Assembly (NCBI GenBank): GCA_902796005.1
Contig: CADBNF010000026.1
Coordinates: forward strand, 1-54,442
Reading direction: 5' to 3'
DNA length: 54,442 nucleotides
Origin: an uncultured Lachnospiraceae bacterium
GTDB taxonomy: Bacteria > Bacillota > Clostridia > Lachnospirales > Lachnospiraceae
Numbering within the stretch: position 1 is the first letter of the stretch; the number at the start of each line of letters is the position of its first letter. The notes under the pieces were generated by a model that was not told where the DNA came from, searched no databases, and was given only the letters and a program-made list of their open reading frames with translations. Shown here one piece after another: positions 1 through 8,855 of the stretch. The position numbers and the translations under genes were made by a program.

Positions 1-1
1 C

Positions 2-544
2 GACAGCATCACCGTTGCCGAGCCCCTTCTGGGCGAGGTAGGCAGCGATGCCACCGTTATCAACGAGGACAAGAAGGCTGTTGCCGAAATCGTTACCGCG
101 GAAGCCGTAAAGACCGCCGGTTATGATTCCCTGGAAGCTGCAGAAGCCGACGGCGTTGCCTTCGTTTTCATGGGTCATGGTACCGCCCATGAGGCCAAGG
201 TTTCCTACAGCCAGATGCAGGCCCAGATGGACGAGCTTGGTTACAAGAACGTCTTCATCGGCACGGTTGAAGGCGAGCCGGAAGAGACCGCCTGCGAGAA
301 CGTCATTGATGCCATCCATGAAGCAGGATACACGAAAGTGATTATCCGTCCCCTGATGGTGGTTGCCGGTGACCATGCCAACAATGACATGGCAGACATA
401 GACGATCCGGAATCCTGGATCAGCCAGTTCTCTGATTCCGCGTATTTCGAGTCCGTTGAGTGCCAGATTGCCGGTCTCGGCAGAATCGCTGACATTCAGG
501 CTCGGTATGTAGCCCATACCAAGGCTGCCATTGACGCACAGTAA
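2..544 (+). CDS. cbiK: sirohydrochlorin cobaltochelatase, CbiK type (5' end outside the window)
   Basis: The reading frame is open from the first bases of the window, so the N-terminus is missing and about 180 residues are visible. CbiK inserts Co2+ into sirohydrochlorin (or factor II) at the start of the anaerobic corrin pathway in the cytoplasm. The visible part carries the chelatase motif FMGHGT just upstream of position 190 and a second conserved block VVAGDHANNDMA near 360-395; both supply the metal-binding histidines known for the family. The C-terminus ends at a normal place. The gene heads a cbi locus but is followed by its own terminator, so it is probably transcribed separately from the genes below. 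I am confident of the family; direct cobalt specificity is inferred from the neighbouring cbi genes. Confidence 0.93.
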   Translation, partial: DSITVAEPLLGEVGSDATVINEDKKAVAEIVTAEAVKTAGYDSLEAAEADGVAFVFMGHGTAHEAKVSYSQMQAQMDELGYKNVFIGTVEGEPEETACENVIDAIHEAGYTKVIIRPLMVVAGDHANNDMADIDDPESWISQFSDSAYFESVECQIAGLGRIADIQARYVAHTKAAIDAQ

Positions 545-575
545 TAATCATTCTCAGTAAATAACGCTTAACGAC

Positions 576-609
576 ACCGGCGTCCGGCAAAGTCCGGACG
601 CCGGTTTTT
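576..609 (+). terminator. intrinsic terminator after cbiK
   Basis: A perfect 12-bp stem (ACCGGCGTCCGG at 576-587 with its complement at 594-605) has a 6-nt loop and is followed by TTTT. It begins 31 bases after the cbiK stop and separates cbiK from the exporter genes. Confidence 0.9.
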
Positions 610-688
610 CGCCTAAGGCTTTACGGGCTGGAAATACAGACTTAACCCGTATGCGAAAACACGCCGGCGGAAGAAAGGAAGGCCGTTT

Positions 689-1525
689 TTGATTGAACTT
701 CGCAACCTGACCAAGAAATTTGATGACTTTACGGCAGTGGACAACGTCAGCTTCCAGGTGAAAACCGGGGAGTTTTTCGGCCTTTTAGGGCCTAACGGCG
801 CAGGAAAAACCACCACCATCAGCATGATTTCCACCGTATTGCTGCCCACAGCAGGAGAAATCCTGGTGGACGGGAAGATCCTGGACAGGAAGGCATCGAA
901 GGAAAAACGCAAGCTTTCCGTCATTACCCAGGAATACTCCATGCGCCAGGACATGAACATGGACGAGGTCATGGAATACCAGGGACGGCTGTATTTTCTT
1001 CCCTTAAAGGAAATCCGTCGGAAAACGGAGGAGCTGCTGGATTTTGTCGGCCTGACCGAATTCCGCAAGCGTACGGTCCGCCGCCTCTCCGGCGGTATGA
1101 AGAGAAAGCTGATGGTCTGCAGGGCCCTGCTCATTGAGCCGGAAATCCTGCTGCTGGACGAGCCCACCGCCGGTATGGACGCCATTTCCCGGCGGCAGAT
1201 GTGGAACCTTCTCCGGCAGCTGCATGAGAGGGGCATGACCATTATCCTGACCACCCATTACATCGAAGAGGCCCAGAACCTGTGCAACCGGGTGGCCATG
1301 ATGAACAAGGGAAAGCTGGTCAAGCTGGATTCGCCCGATGCACTGATTCAGGAGCTGGGTGCCTTTACGGTGGATGAAACCGGAGAGGAAGGACTGGTCA
1401 GCCGGTATTTCCACGAGCGGGAGGAAGCCATACAGTATCTTTCCACTGCGGGAAACCAGGCAGCCCTGCGGGCCACGACCCTGGAGGACGTATTTGTGGA
1501 GGTGGCCGGCAGGAAGCTTACCTGA
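689..1525 (+). CDS. ABC transporter ATP-binding protein (ABC-2 / DrrA-like exporter family)
   Basis: This 278-residue ATPase would power the membrane protein encoded just downstream. It shows Walker A GPNGAGKTT at about 34-42, the signature LSGG at about 133-136, and Walker B LLLDEPT at about 154-160, followed by the H-loop in LTTHYIEEA. The C-terminal 80 residues form the extra domain typical of DrrA/NodI-type exporters. The start is a TTG at 689 preceded by an AAGGAAGG ribosome site. The gap to the permease is 46 bases, so the two form an operon. Most relatives export drugs, lipids or peptides; the substrate here is unknown. The position between cbiK and cbiB makes a link with cobalt, tetrapyrrole or corrinoid handling possible but unproven. 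Confidence 0.9.
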   Translation: MIELRNLTKKFDDFTAVDNVSFQVKTGEFFGLLGPNGAGKTTTISMISTVLLPTAGEILVDGKILDRKASKEKRKLSVITQEYSMRQDMNMDEVMEYQGRLYFLPLKEIRRKTEELLDFVGLTEFRKRTVRRLSGGMKRKLMVCRALLIEPEILLLDEPTAGMDAISRRQMWNLLRQLHERGMTIILTTHYIEEAQNLCNRVAMMNKGKLVKLDSPDALIQELGAFTVDETGEEGLVSRYFHEREEAIQYLSTAGNQAALRATTLEDVFVEVAGRKLT

Positions 1526-1571
1526 CAGACCGGCCGGAAAACGAAAAGCGTTTATTACAGGAGGAATCCTT

Positions 1572-2303
1572 ATGGGAATCGTAACGGTATTGTGGGAAAA
1601 ATGGACGGAATTCAGGCGGGATTTCTACAAAATCACCGTGGCGGCCATGATCTCTCCGCTGATGTACCTCATTATCTTCGGGATGGGAATCCAGACGACC
1701 TCCCACGGAGAGCCCTATCTGCATTTCCTGATTCCCGGCATCGTGGCCATGGCCACCATGACCGGAAGCTTTTCCGCCATTGCCCAGAACATGAGCGTAC
1801 AGCGGCTGTATGAAAAGGCACTGGACCAGGTGATGGTTTCGCCCACGCCTCTGTGGCAGTTTATCCTGGGGCAGATCATCGGCGGAAGCCTGAGAGGACT
1901 GTATGCCGGCGGCATTATCCTGCTGCTGACCTCCCCCATCCGCACGGACCTGACCTTCAACGGCCTGTCCGTCATCATCATGTTTCTGAACGGGATGGTC
2001 TTTTCCACCATTGCCCTGGTGCTTTCCTTCCTGGCTAAAAGCTATACGGACGCGCCGCGGTTTACTTCCTATATCATTATGCCCATGTCCTTCCTGTGCA
2101 ATACTTTCTTTGCCACGGATCAGATGCCTGCCGGCTTCCGTCAGGTTGTTTCCGCCCTTCCCCTGTCCCAGACCAGCTCCATGATCCGGGCCATTGCCAA
2201 CGGGGAGGCCCCGGGAATCGCAGGTTTTGTCATCCTTGGCGCGTACCTTGCGGTGTTCGGACTCCTGTCCGTCTGGTTTATCTATAAGAAGAAAAACCTG
2301 TAG
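1572..2303 (+). CDS. ABC-2 type transporter permease
   Basis: The product of 243 residues has about six hydrophobic segments and the layout of the ABC-2 membrane family, including the cytoplasmic loop LDQVMVSPTPLWQFILGQIIGG and a C-terminal WFIYKKKNL anchor. The ATG at 1572 is chosen because CAGGAGG lies eight bases upstream; the longer open frame upstream overlaps the ATPase gene and lacks a site. It pairs with the preceding ATPase as a two-component exporter, probably as a dimer of each subunit. It lies 15 bases ahead of the surface-protein gene, so all three are likely co-transcribed. The family call is firm; the substrate is unknown. Confidence 0.88.
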   Translation: MGIVTVLWEKWTEFRRDFYKITVAAMISPLMYLIIFGMGIQTTSHGEPYLHFLIPGIVAMATMTGSFSAIAQNMSVQRLYEKALDQVMVSPTPLWQFILGQIIGGSLRGLYAGGIILLLTSPIRTDLTFNGLSVIIMFLNGMVFSTIALVLSFLAKSYTDAPRFTSYIIMPMSFLCNTFFATDQMPAGFRQVVSALPLSQTSSMIRAIANGEAPGIAGFVILGAYLAVFGLLSVWFIYKKKNL

Positions 2304-2318
2304 GAGGGAGGAGAGAAA

Positions 2319-3416
2319 ATGCGGTTCGAGAAAGAAAAACGACCGGGAAGGCTGCTGCGCAGGGGCTTCTGCCTGGCGCTGGCAGCAGGGATGCTCCTGT
2401 CTTCACCGGTGTCCGCCCTGTGTGATACGGAGGAAGAGGAGGAAATCCCCATGGATGAGCGCGCGGCCCAGGCCCAGAAGGAAATCCGCACGGCCGCCGT
2501 GGGAAAATACGGCATGGTGCCGATCTACGGCCGGGACGTGGCGGACGGCGTCTATGACATTACCGTGGAATCCAGCTCGCCCTTCTTCCATATTCCGGAG
2601 GCAAAGCTTTACGTGGAAAACCACGAGATGCGGGCGGAAATCACCATTTACAGTACGAGCTACACCTACGTTTACCCGGGAACCTCCCAGGAAGCGAAAA
2701 AGCTGAAGGAAGCGGACTGGACGGCCGCGAAGGTAAAGGGAGACTATTCGGTCTTTACCTTTCCCATTGAGGCCCTGAACACCCCGGTTTCCTGCGCGGC
2801 CTACAGTAAGAGGAGAAAGAGATGGTACGACCGGAACCTGGTATTTGAAGCGGCCTCCCTGCCCGAGGGTACCCTGGCCTTTGATCTGCCCGATTATGAG
2901 CTTATCGAAGAGGCCATCAAGGACTTCGAGACCGGTGATGTGCCGGAGGAAGCCGTTCCCGTTAAGGAACCGGATCCGGTGACCCTGCCCATGGAGGACG
3001 GGGAGTACTCCATCGAGGTGAACATGACCGGCGGAAGCGGCCGGGCCAGCATCAGCTCGCCCACCCTTCTGACCGTCCGGGACGGAAAGGCCTATGCCAC
3101 CCTGCTGTGGAGCAGTACCTACTACGATTACATGATTCTGGAGGAGAAATATTATTATAATCTGACAGAGGACGGGGGAAATTCCTCCTTTGAAATCCCG
3201 ATCACCGTGATGGATGAGGGCATGCCGGTGATTGCCGACACCACCGCCATGGGGGATCCGGTGGAAATCCAGTATGTACTGACCTTCTATGAGGAATCCA
3301 TCGGCACGAAGGACCAGATTCCCCAGGAGGCGGCAAAAAAGGTCTTCATCATTGCCGCGGTGATCATCGTGGCCGGCGGCATCCTGAATTACCGTATCAA
3401 GAAAAAAAGAAAATAA
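2319..3416 (+). CDS. membrane-anchored surface protein with two NEAT-like domains
   Basis: The 365-residue product begins with a basic, then hydrophobic signal peptide (about residues 1-33, ending near SPVSA). It ends with one hydrophobic helix and a basic tail (VFIIAAVIIVAGGI then KKKRK), so it should be held on the outer face of the membrane. Two similar beta-rich domains follow the signal: about 52-165 (DGVYDITVES, FFHIPEAKL, YVYPG, WYDRNL) and about 225-335 (DGEYSIEV, SGRASISSP, LLTVRDGKA, WSSTYYDYM). The pattern Dg-Y-i ... pA-l-v-dGk resembles NEAT domains, which bind haem or iron compounds. That assignment is by pattern only. The next gene carries a third copy of the first domain. The gene follows the exporter by 15 bases and has a GGAGGGAGGAG ribosome site. 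Confidence 0.7.
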   Translation: MRFEKEKRPGRLLRRGFCLALAAGMLLSSPVSALCDTEEEEEIPMDERAAQAQKEIRTAAVGKYGMVPIYGRDVADGVYDITVESSSPFFHIPEAKLYVENHEMRAEITIYSTSYTYVYPGTSQEAKKLKEADWTAAKVKGDYSVFTFPIEALNTPVSCAAYSKRRKRWYDRNLVFEAASLPEGTLAFDLPDYELIEEAIKDFETGDVPEEAVPVKEPDPVTLPMEDGEYSIEVNMTGGSGRASISSPTLLTVRDGKAYATLLWSSTYYDYMILEEKYYYNLTEDGGNSSFEIPITVMDEGMPVIADTTAMGDPVEIQYVLTFYEESIGTKDQIPQEAAKKVFIIAAVIIVAGGILNYRIKKKRK

Positions 3417-3457
3417 ACCTGTCCCGGCAAAGATTGTCTCCGGCTAAAGTGAACGCC

Positions 3458-3487
3458 TTGACAATGGCGAGACAGGTATGGGATAAT
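3458..3487 (+). promoter_or_regulatory. sigma-A type promoter for the lipoprotein gene
   Basis: TTGACA at 3458-3463 and GATAAT at 3482-3487 are 18 bases apart. The lipoprotein gene starts 54 bases downstream. This gives the lipoprotein, and perhaps the cbi genes behind it, a start site independent of the exporter genes. Confidence 0.75.
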
Positions 3488-3541
3488 CCTGACAAAACCA
3501 AAACTTATCAATACCGTTTTTTTATAACAGAGGAAAATGAA

Positions 3542-4105
3542 ATGAAAAAAGTGACAACAATCGTTCTTGCAGGTATTCTTTCTGCGTCGGTACTGGCCGG
3601 CTGCGGTTCCGGAAACGGCAGCGCGGCGGCGTCTTCCGCAGCGGAAGCAGCTTCCTCCGCGGTTTCTTCCGTTTCGGAGGCTGTATCTGAAGCGGTTTCC
3701 GCGGTTTCGGAAGCTGCCTCCCAGGCTGAGGCGGCCCTGCCCGACGGCGTATACACGGCTGAATTTACCACCGACAGCACCATGTTCCACATCAACGAGG
3801 CCCTGGACAACAAGGGAACCCTCACCGTGGAGAACGGACAGATGACGATCCACATCACCCTGGCATCCAAGTCCATCGTGAACCTGTATCCCGGACTGGC
3901 GGAGGACGCCCAGAAGGCCGGCGCGGTTCTCCTGGAGCCCACGGAGGACGAGGTGACCTATTCCGACGGCATGACGGAGACGGCCTACGGCTTTGACGTA
4001 CCGGTTCCGGCGCTGGATGAGGAATTCGACGTGGCCATTATCGGGACCAAGGGAAACTGGTATGACCACAAGGTAATGGTTTCCAACCCGGTAAAGGCAG
4101 AGTAA
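3542..4105 (+). CDS. lipoprotein with a NEAT-like domain and Ser/Ala/Val/Glu-rich linker
   Basis: The 187-residue product has a lipoprotein signal with lipobox LAGC (Cys21). Then comes a low-complexity linker of about 40 residues built from SVSEA/SAVSEA units, and a beta-rich domain of about 120 residues. That domain (DGVYTAEF, MFHINEAL, LTVENGQM, NLYPGLAEDAQKAG, WYDHKVMVSNP) matches the first domain of the preceding protein, including the FHI, YPG and WYD motifs. The ATG at 3542 follows AGAGGA and fits the lipobox distance; the longer upstream frame would lack a signal peptide at its start. It has its own promoter. A role in binding a metal, haem or corrinoid outside the cell is suggested by position next to cbi genes, not shown. 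Confidence 0.75.
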   Translation: MKKVTTIVLAGILSASVLAGCGSGNGSAAASSAAEAASSAVSSVSEAVSEAVSAVSEAASQAEAALPDGVYTAEFTTDSTMFHINEALDNKGTLTVENGQMTIHITLASKSIVNLYPGLAEDAQKAGAVLLEPTEDEVTYSDGMTETAYGFDVPVPALDEEFDVAIIGTKGNWYDHKVMVSNPVKAE

Positions 4106-4165
4106 ACCGGATCCGGCGGCGGATAGGGTCGGCGGTATAAATATTTTGAAGGAGTTTGTACGGTT

Positions 4166-5143
4166 ATGACGGTAGAGCTGACGCTGCTGGCGGTGATTGC
4201 CGGTTTTGTCGTGGACTGCTTTCTGGGAGACCCGGCGGGCTTTCCCCACCCGGTTATCCTCATCGGAAAAGGCATTTCCTTTTTTGAGCGGGTGCTGCGG
4301 AAGAGATTTCCGAAAACGGAAAAGGGAGAATTTACGGCCGGCTGCCTGATGACGGTATTTGTTGCGGTGCTTTCAGGGGTGATTCCCTTCCTGATTCTTT
4401 TCCTGTGCCGCAAGGTGAATATCTGGCTGTATTTCGCGGTCTGCTGCTTCATGAGCTGGCAGATCTTTGCGGCGAAATGCCTCAAGGACGAGGCCATGAA
4501 GGTGCATGCCCGGCTGAAGAAGCGGGATCTGGAAGGCGCCAGGGCCCAGGTGGGCATGCTGGTGGGCAGGAATACGGAAAACCTTTCCGCCGCCCAGGTG
4601 GCCAAGGCTGCCGTGGAAACCGTGGCGGAGAATACCTCCGACGGGGTGATAGCCCCGCTGTTCTGGATGATCATTTTCGGCCCGGTGGGCGGCTTCGTCT
4701 ACAAGGCCATCAACACCATGGACTCCATGGTGGGCTACAAGAACGACAAATACCTGTATTTCGGGCGCTGCGCAGCGAAAACCGATGACGTGGCCAACTT
4801 CATCCCGGCCCGGCTTTCGGCCCTGGGCATGATTGCCGGCGCTGCCTTTACGGGCCTGGACGCGAAAAATGCCTTCCGCATCTGGAAGCGGGACAGGCGG
4901 GCCCATTCGAGCCCCAATTCCGCCCAGACGGAATCCGTAACGGCAGGCGCGCTGCATGTGCAGCTGGGCGGAAACGCCTATTATTTCGGAAAGCTGTACG
5001 AGAAACCCACCATCGGGGATCCCGACAGGAATATCAAGGCCTCGGATATTATCCGGACCTGCTCTTTGATGTATGCCACCAGCATTTTCCTGCTGGCGGT
5101 ACTGGAAGCGGCCGCCTTTATTGTGGTGCTTCTGATTAAATAA
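4166..5143 (+). CDS. cbiB: adenosylcobinamide-phosphate synthase CbiB
   Basis: CbiB joins adenosylcobyric acid to (R)-1-amino-2-propanol phosphate in the membrane, giving adenosylcobinamide phosphate. The 325-residue product has the usual length and several membrane segments. It shows the conserved start FVVDCFLGDPAGFPHPV, the block AVETVAENTSDGVIAPLFW and the stretch YKAINTMDSMVGYKND near 190. AAGGAG lies ten bases ahead of the ATG. The next gene, cobD, makes the aminopropanol phosphate that CbiB uses, so the pair is functionally matched. A 63-base gap separates them. Confidence 0.96.
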   Translation: MTVELTLLAVIAGFVVDCFLGDPAGFPHPVILIGKGISFFERVLRKRFPKTEKGEFTAGCLMTVFVAVLSGVIPFLILFLCRKVNIWLYFAVCCFMSWQIFAAKCLKDEAMKVHARLKKRDLEGARAQVGMLVGRNTENLSAAQVAKAAVETVAENTSDGVIAPLFWMIIFGPVGGFVYKAINTMDSMVGYKNDKYLYFGRCAAKTDDVANFIPARLSALGMIAGAAFTGLDAKNAFRIWKRDRRAHSSPNSAQTESVTAGALHVQLGGNAYYFGKLYEKPTIGDPDRNIKASDIIRTCSLMYATSIFLLAVLEAAAFIVVLLIK

Positions 5144-5206
5144 GGAAGAAACAGCACGCCCGGCAGGGAACTTTTCCGCCGGATACCTGCTGCAGGACAG
5201 GAAAAC

Positions 5207-6259
5207 ATGATTATCAACAGTACCTACGGACACGGCGGCGACGTCTACAAAAACGAAATCGAACAGGATTTTTCCATCAACGTCAACCCCTTCGGCACCC
5301 CCGAAGAGGTGGTGCAGGCGGCAGCAGAGGCCTGCAGCAGACTGACGGCCTATCCGGACCCCTATTGCCTGAAGCTTCGGGACCGGCTTTCGGCGGTTAC
5401 CGGGCGGAGACCGGAGGAAATCATCTGCGGAAACGGGGCGGCGGAGCTGGTTTTCCAGTTCGTCCAGGCCTTAAAGCCCACCCATGCCCTTCTTCCGGTA
5501 CCCTCCTTCTCGGAATATGAGTCTGCCCTTGCGGCTGCTGGCTGCCCGGTGGACTATTATTTCCTGAAAAGGGAAGAGGGCTTTGCCCTGACCCGGGACA
5601 TCCTGGCGAAGATTACGAAGGAGACCCAGCTTCTGATGCTGTGCAGCCCGAACAATCCCACGGGCCTGTGCATCGGCAGGGACCTGCTGATGGAAATCCT
5701 TCAGAAATGCCGCGAAACCGGTACCTGGCTTTTCCTGGACGAATGCTTCCTGGATCTGTCCGACGAGGAAAAGGCCTTCTCCCTCATTCCGTATCTGGAA
5801 AAGAACGACCGGGTATTTATCCTGCGGGCCTTTACGAAGATGTTCGGCATGGCGGGGGTGCGTCTGGGCTACGGCCTCTGCGCGGATGCGGAAATGCTGG
5901 AGAAAATGTGCGTCCTGGTGCAGCCCTGGAATATTTCCGCCGTGGCCCAGGCCGCGGGTCTGGCCGCCCTTTCCCTGACCGGCTGGCAGGAAAAGACCCG
6001 GCAGGTTATCCGGCAGGAAAAGGCATATCTTATGCGGGAGCTGAAGGCACTGGGCATCAACGTCCTGCCCGGTGAAGCGAATTTCCTGATGCTTTCCGGC
6101 GTCGGAGACCTTTATGAACGGCTGCTGGAGAGGAAAATCCTCATCCGCAACTGTGCAAACTACAAGGGTCTGGAAAAGGGAGACGTGCGCATCGCGGTGC
6201 GGCTGCATGAGGAAAACGAAGCCTTCATCGCCGTGCTTAAGGAGATGTATCATGCATAA
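5207..6259 (+). CDS. cobD: threonine-phosphate decarboxylase CobD (PLP aminotransferase fold)
   Basis: CobD decarboxylates L-threonine-O-3-phosphate to (R)-1-amino-2-propanol phosphate, the linker of the B12 nucleotide loop. The 350-residue product has the class I/II aminotransferase fold with INVNPFG at the N-terminus, the CSPNNPTG block, LDECFLDL, and the PLP-lysine region RAFTKMFGMAGVRLGYG. The close relative is histidinol-phosphate aminotransferase, but the N-terminal YGHGGDVY and the cbi context favour CobD. The end overlaps cbiD by 8 bases. Confidence 0.94.
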   Translation: MIINSTYGHGGDVYKNEIEQDFSINVNPFGTPEEVVQAAAEACSRLTAYPDPYCLKLRDRLSAVTGRRPEEIICGNGAAELVFQFVQALKPTHALLPVPSFSEYESALAAAGCPVDYYFLKREEGFALTRDILAKITKETQLLMLCSPNNPTGLCIGRDLLMEILQKCRETGTWLFLDECFLDLSDEEKAFSLIPYLEKNDRVFILRAFTKMFGMAGVRLGYGLCADAEMLEKMCVLVQPWNISAVAQAAGLAALSLTGWQEKTRQVIRQEKAYLMRELKALGINVLPGEANFLMLSGVGDLYERLLERKILIRNCANYKGLEKGDVRIAVRLHEENEAFIAVLKEMYHA

Positions 6260-7409
6260 AACGGGAATAGAAGACCATTATGCGGTAATTGACGGCAAAA
6301 GACTGCAGTTCGGCTACACCACCGGCACCTGCGCGGCGGCGGCAGCCAAGGCAGCGGCCCTCTACCTGATCACCGGAAAATGCCCGGAGACGGTGGGCAT
6401 CGCCACACCCAAGGGCATCGACCTGGACCTGGAGGTGCTTAACGGAGAAAAAAAGGACGGTTCCGCAACCTGCGCCGTACGGAAATATTCCGGCGACGAC
6501 CCGGATGTCACCAACGGCATCCTGGTGTATGCGACCGTGACCTGGCAGCAGGAGCCTGTGATCCTGGTAGACGGCGGCATCGGCGTCGGCCGGGTGACCA
6601 AACCGGGACTGAAGCAGGCAATCGGGGAAGCGGCCATCAACCCGGTGCCGAAGCAGATGATCATCAATGCGGTGACGGAGGCTCTGTCGGACTGCGGCCA
6701 GGCGGAGGGCATGAAGGTCATCATTTCCATCCCCGAGGGGGTGGAGCTGGCAAAACAGACCTTCAACCCGAGGCTCGGCATCGAAGGCGGCATCTCTGTT
6801 CTGGGCACCAGCGGCATCGTGGAGCCCATGAGTGAATCCGCCCTGACGGAGAGCATTGATCTGGAAATCCGGCAGAAAAAAGCCATGGGCCTGTCCCGGC
6901 TTATTATTGTCCCGGGCAATTACGGGGAGGATTTCCTGCATACTCTGTTTGCGGTGCGGGATTCGGAGCTGGTGAAATGCTCCAACTTCATCGGCCTTTC
7001 CCTGGATTATGCGGTGAATGCCGGCTTTTCCGAGGTCCTGCTGGTGGGCCATATCGGCAAATTCATCAAACTGGCCGGTGGCATCATGAACTCCCATTCC
7101 AAAGAGGCCGACGGCCGTGCCGAGCTGATGGCAGCCTGCGCACTACGGGCGGGCTGCACCGGGGAGACCGCGCGGCAGATCCTGGATTGTGTAACGACGG
7201 ACGAAATGCTGCGGATCCTGGGCAGGCAGAAGCTTCTTGAGAAAACCATGGCCGTGGCAGCGGAAAAGATAGATTTTTACATTCGTAACCGGGTAAAAAA
7301 CCGGCTGACCATCGGGGCGGTGGTGTTTTCCAACGAAACAGGCATTCTGTGCACCACCGGACCGGCGGATAAATGGCTGGAAGAGTATAAGGAGAGAGAC
7401 AATGGCTAA
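6252..7409 (+). CDS. cbiD: cobalt-precorrin-5B (C1)-methyltransferase CbiD
   Basis: CbiD adds the C1 methyl group after the acetaldehyde-releasing step of CbiG. The 385-residue product has the family N-terminus LQFGYTTGTCAAAAAKAA and the block VDGGIGVGRVTKPGL; the region ending in HIGKFIKLAGGIMN is also characteristic. The ATG at 6252 is preceded by GGAGATG inside cobD and overlaps cobD by 8 bases; an upstream in-frame ATG lies deep in cobD and is rejected. It overlaps cbiL by 8 bases, in line with translational coupling. Confidence 0.96.
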   Translation: MHKTGIEDHYAVIDGKRLQFGYTTGTCAAAAAKAAALYLITGKCPETVGIATPKGIDLDLEVLNGEKKDGSATCAVRKYSGDDPDVTNGILVYATVTWQQEPVILVDGGIGVGRVTKPGLKQAIGEAAINPVPKQMIINAVTEALSDCGQAEGMKVIISIPEGVELAKQTFNPRLGIEGGISVLGTSGIVEPMSESALTESIDLEIRQKKAMGLSRLIIVPGNYGEDFLHTLFAVRDSELVKCSNFIGLSLDYAVNAGFSEVLLVGHIGKFIKLAGGIMNSHSKEADGRAELMAACALRAGCTGETARQILDCVTTDEMLRILGRQKLLEKTMAVAAEKIDFYIRNRVKNRLTIGAVVFSNETGILCTTGPADKWLEEYKERDNG

Positions 7410-8091
7410 AGGAAAATTATACGGTGTTGGTGTGGGCCCGGGGGACCCGGAGCTTCTTACCCTGAAGGCAATGCGGCTGATGCGTGAGGCGGATCTGATC
7501 GCGGTTCCCCACAAGGACAAGGACAAATGCTTCGCCCTTTCCATCGCGGCCGGCGCGATGCCCGAAGTAATGGAAAAGGATTTCCTGGAAATCGACATGC
7601 CCATGACCCTGGACTATGAAAAGAGGGAGCAGGCCTATGTGGCGGGAACCGCAAAGCTTGCGGCGGCCCTTGATGAGGGGAAAACCGTGGTTTTCCTGGT
7701 GCTGGGCGACCCGACAGTGTATTCCACCTATTGTTATCTGCACGAACGGATCGTAAAGCTCGGCTATGAGACGGAGATTGTGCCCGGCATTACCTCCTTC
7801 TGCGCTTCCGCGGCGGCGCTGAATATTCCGCTGTGTGAGGACAAGGAAGAAGTGCACATTATTCCCGGCGTGTTCAACCCCGTTGACGCCCTGGAGTATC
7901 CCGGAACGAAGGTCATGATGAAGAACCGGCTGCCGGTATCCCTGCAGGAGCTGAAGAAGAGAAATCTCTCCGTATACATGGTGGAAAACTGCGGTACGGA
8001 AAACCAGAAAATGTATTACAGCGCGGAGGAAATCCCGGAGGATGCGGGCTATTATTCCGTAATGATTATCAAGGAGGAGAAGAAGAAATGA
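7402..8091 (+). CDS. cbiL: cobalt-factor II / precorrin-2 C20-methyltransferase CbiL
   Basis: CbiL methylates C20 of the cobalt-factor II ring using SAM. The 229-residue product has the SAM-binding N-terminus GVGVGPGDPELLTLKA, the block LVLGDPTVYSTYCYL and VPGITSFCASAAAL, all typical of the tetrapyrrole methylase fold and of the C20 enzyme. Its start overlaps cbiD by 8 bases and its end overlaps cbiF by 4 (ATGA). Confidence 0.95.
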   Translation: MAKGKLYGVGVGPGDPELLTLKAMRLMREADLIAVPHKDKDKCFALSIAAGAMPEVMEKDFLEIDMPMTLDYEKREQAYVAGTAKLAAALDEGKTVVFLVLGDPTVYSTYCYLHERIVKLGYETEIVPGITSFCASAAALNIPLCEDKEEVHIIPGVFNPVDALEYPGTKVMMKNRLPVSLQELKKRNLSVYMVENCGTENQKMYYSAEEIPEDAGYYSVMIIKEEKKK

Positions 8092-8855
8092 TTCATTTCG
8101 TAGGGGCAGGCAGCGGTGCTGCCGATCTGATTACTGTGCGGGGAAGAAAATTCCTTGAGGAAGCGGATGTGATTATTTATGCCGGATCCCTGGTGAATCC
8201 GGAGCATCTTTCCTGGAAAAAGGACAGCTGTGTGGTCTATGACAGTGCGAAAATGACCCTGGAAGAGGTCCTGGACGTGATGTTCGACGCAGAGGAAAAG
8301 GGCCTGACCACCGTCCGCCTGCATACCGGAGACCCCTGCCTGTACGGCGCCATCCGTGAGCAGATGGACGTACTGGACGAGAAGGGCATTTCCTATGATT
8401 ACTGCCCCGGCGTTTCCGCCTTCTGCGGCGCAGCTTCCGCCCTGAACCTGGAATACACCCTGCCGGATGTTTCCCAGAGTGTAATCATTACCCGTATGGC
8501 CGGCAGGACACCGGTGCCGGAGCGGGAGAGCATCCGTTCCTTCGCCGCCCACCAGACCACCATGGTGCTTTTCTTAAGCTCCTCCCTTCTGGATGGTCTG
8601 CAGGCCGAGCTGATCGCCGGCGGATATGATGAAAATACCCCCGCGGCCATCGTTTACCGGGCTACCTGGCCGGATGAGCGCAAATATATCTGCACCGTGG
8701 GCACCATTGCCCAGTGTGCAAAGGAAAATGATGTCACCCGTATGGCCCTGATTATCGTGGGCAATGTGGTGAACAGCACCAATTACCGCAGGTCTGACCT
8801 GTACAATCCCAACTTTACCACGGGATACCGGGAAGCGAAGAAGGTGGAGGAGTGA
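8088..8855 (+). CDS. cbiF: cobalt-precorrin-4 C11-methyltransferase CbiF
   Basis: CbiF methylates C11 of cobalt-precorrin-4. The 255-residue product shows FVGAGSGAADLITVRG at the N-terminus, LHTGDPCLYGAIREQMD, and the conserved YCPGVSAFCGAASAL and VYRATWPDE blocks that mark the C11 enzyme. GGAGGAGAAGAAG is the ribosome site. The ATGA overlap with cbiL and GTGA overlap with cbiG suggest coupled translation. Confidence 0.96.
   Translation: MIHFVGAGSGAADLITVRGRKFLEEADVIIYAGSLVNPEHLSWKKDSCVVYDSAKMTLEEVLDVMFDAEEKGLTTVRLHTGDPCLYGAIREQMDVLDEKGISYDYCPGVSAFCGAASALNLEYTLPDVSQSVIITRMAGRTPVPERESIRSFAAHQTTMVLFLSSSLLDGLQAELIAGGYDENTPAAIVYRATWPDERKYICTVGTIAQCAKENDVTRMALIIVGNVVNSTNYRRSDLYNPNFTTGYREAKKVEE

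Noticed and set aside
1..4165. Cobalamin riboswitch ahead of the cbi genes
   Set aside because: The intergenic gaps at 545-688, 3417-3541 and 4106-4165 are too short or lack the B12-box pattern. If one exists it is upstream of the window.
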